Positions 62,938 through 64,000 of a DNA stretch of 64,000 nt are shown here, piece after piece. Numbering within the stretch: the stretch's first letter is position 1; each line of letters begins with the position of its first letter. Below the pieces are notes generated by a model that ran no database searches, was not told the DNA's origin, and saw only the letters and a program-made list of their open reading frames with translations. Where the stretch lies: the NCBI GenBank assembly GCA_958296015.1, contig CATQIH010000029.1, positions 62,001 through 126,000 on the forward strand, in the 5' to 3' direction. Source of the stretch: Cyclobacteriaceae bacterium (GTDB taxonomy: Bacteria; Bacteroidota; Bacteroidia; Cytophagales; Cyclobacteriaceae). The translations under genes and the position numbers were made by a program.

Positions 62938-64000
62938 ATGACGTTCGAATTATCAGAAGAACATCTGGCAGTACAGGAAGCAGCCAGAGATTTTGCCCAG
63001 AATGAATTGTTGCCTGGCGTAATAGAAAGGGATGAGCAGCAAAAGTTTCCTACTCAGGAGATCAAAAAGATGGGCGAACTAGGCTTTATGGGCATGATGG
63101 TCAGCGAAGATTATGGTGGCGGCGGAATGGATACTAAATCGTATGTGCTGGCAATGGAAGAAATTTCTAAAGTAGACGCTTCTGCTTCTGTTGTAATGTC
63201 TGTCAATAACTCACTGGTTTGCTGGGGCATAGAAAAGTACGGTAGCGACTACCAGAAAGAGAAATACCTGAAGCGACTGGCTACCGGGGAGATTATTGGG
63301 GCTTTCTGCTTGTCGGAGCCGGAGGCAGGTTCTGATGCTACCTCGCAAAGGACGACAGCCATAGATCGGGGTGATCATTATTTGCTCAACGGTACCAAGA
63401 ACTGGATCACCAATGGCAATTCTTCCTCTGTTTGTATTGTCATTGCTCAGAGCCATCCGGAACTGGGGCACAAAGGGATCAATGCTTTTTTGGTAGATAA
63501 AGATGCTGAAGGGTTTATAGTGGGCAAAAAAGAGAACAAAATGGGCATACGTGCCTCCGACACTCATTCGCTGATGTTCAGTGATGTGAAGGTACCCAAA
63601 GAGAACAGGATAGGAGAGGATGGCTTTGGATTCAGGTTTGCCATGTCTGTATTGAGTGGCGGCAGAATTGGCATTGCAGCGCAGGCACTGGGCATTGCTT
63701 CCGGAGCTTATGAGCGGGCACTCCAGTATGCACAGGAGCGTAAGGCATTTGGCAAAGAGATAGCCCAGCACCAGGCCATACAGTTCAAGCTTTCGGACAT
63801 GGCTACTCAGATAGAGGCAGCCCGTTTACTTTGTCTACAGGCGGCTGACCTGAAAGACCGGGGCAAAGATTTTGCTAAAGCCAGTGCGATGGCCAAAGTG
63901 TTTGCCTCGCAAGTAGCAATGGATGTAACCACCGAAGCGGTGCAAGTGCACGGAGGATATGGGTATGTGAAGGAGTACCATGTGGAAAGGCTAATGCGAG
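62938..64000 (+). CDS. Acyl-CoA dehydrogenase, 3' end outside window
   Basis: FAD-dependent alpha,beta-desaturation of acyl-CoA in fatty acid or branched-chain degradation. 354 residues are in the window from ATG 62938 (MTFELSEEHLAVQEAARDFA). Family blocks are FCLSEPEAGSDATSQ, NGTKNWITNG, MGIRASDTHSLMFSDV, ERKAFGKEIAQHQAIQF and VQVHGGYGYVKEY. The catalytic-Glu region near the C-terminus (about 25 residues further) lies beyond the edge. It looks like the short-chain/butyryl type. Confidence 0.94.
   Translation, partial: MTFELSEEHLAVQEAARDFAQNELLPGVIERDEQQKFPTQEIKKMGELGFMGMMVSEDYGGGGMDTKSYVLAMEEISKVDASASVVMSVNNSLVCWGIEKYGSDYQKEKYLKRLATGEIIGAFCLSEPEAGSDATSQRTTAIDRGDHYLLNGTKNWITNGNSSSVCIVIAQSHPELGHKGINAFLVDKDAEGFIVGKKENKMGIRASDTHSLMFSDVKVPKENRIGEDGFGFRFAMSVLSGGRIGIAAQALGIASGAYERALQYAQERKAFGKEIAQHQAIQFKLSDMATQIEAARLLCLQAADLKDRGKDFAKASAMAKVFASQVAMDVTTEAVQVHGGYGYVKEYHVERLMR

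Overview
The window looks like chromosome of a Bacteroidota bacterium, most likely of the Cytophagia. The evidence is the LpxC-FabZ fusion, homocysteine methylation split over two MetH genes, the PorX-type PglZ response regulator, DUF3822 next to coaD, DUF4270 next to a one-domain GT5 protein, many lipoproteins, and TAnnTTTG-like -7 boxes close to start codons. I saw no tRNA, rRNA or CRISPR array.

Layout. 1-2821 (minus): ubiA, purN and purH (purH runs off the left edge). 2978-6783: two-gene cobalamin methionine synthase. 6794-13057: anmK, apbE, ruvB, a serine hydrolase and dusB. 13194-17312: CPBP protease, DUF2007, cdsA, glutamate dehydrogenase and psd. 17318-18959: an arsenosugar-type glycosyltransferase and a DUF547 protein. 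19066-23446: a BamA/TamA-like barrel, then porX-tsaE-ald. 23603-28743: HD hydrolase, lpxD, lpxC/fabZ, lpxA and an ABC ATPase. 28868-31847: a lipoprotein and mutS2. 32076-35621: three overlapping glycosyltransferase genes. 35704-38212: arsenosugar-type cluster (AhpD-like protein, ArsS, rhodanese, glycosyltransferase).

38252-44951 is an AT-rich accessory island, all read on the minus strand except one broken regulator. It holds two peptide-bacteriocin operons: an SDP-type operon (sdpC-sdpA-sdpB-sdpI plus a lipoprotein), and a fulvocin C-like operon (DUF1573 lipoprotein, membrane thioredoxin, 8-Cys precursor, then a second SdpI). A 65-bp sequence with only 3 mismatches lies 70 and 78 bp upstream of the first gene of each operon. 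In one copy it is also the leader and start codon of an XRE regulator that carries two frameshifts; in the other copy it cuts off a porP/sprF remnant. This island is the most interesting part of the window.

45304-64000 returns to core genes: rluD, an aldose 1-epimerase-like protein, a PspA/DUF4178 envelope-stress module, two Nudix proteins, coaD-DUF3822, DUF4270-GT5, panC-panD, a YbhN-like protein, a zinc peptidase and an acyl-CoA dehydrogenase cut by the right edge. At 53169-53693 a small IS200/IS605 element interrupts a lipoprotein gene, and the uninterrupted reading frame can be rebuilt exactly. Apparent one-base lesions occur in five accessory genes (six sites), while the long core genes read through cleanly. 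This fits decay of dispensable genes better than random sequencing error, though error cannot be excluded.
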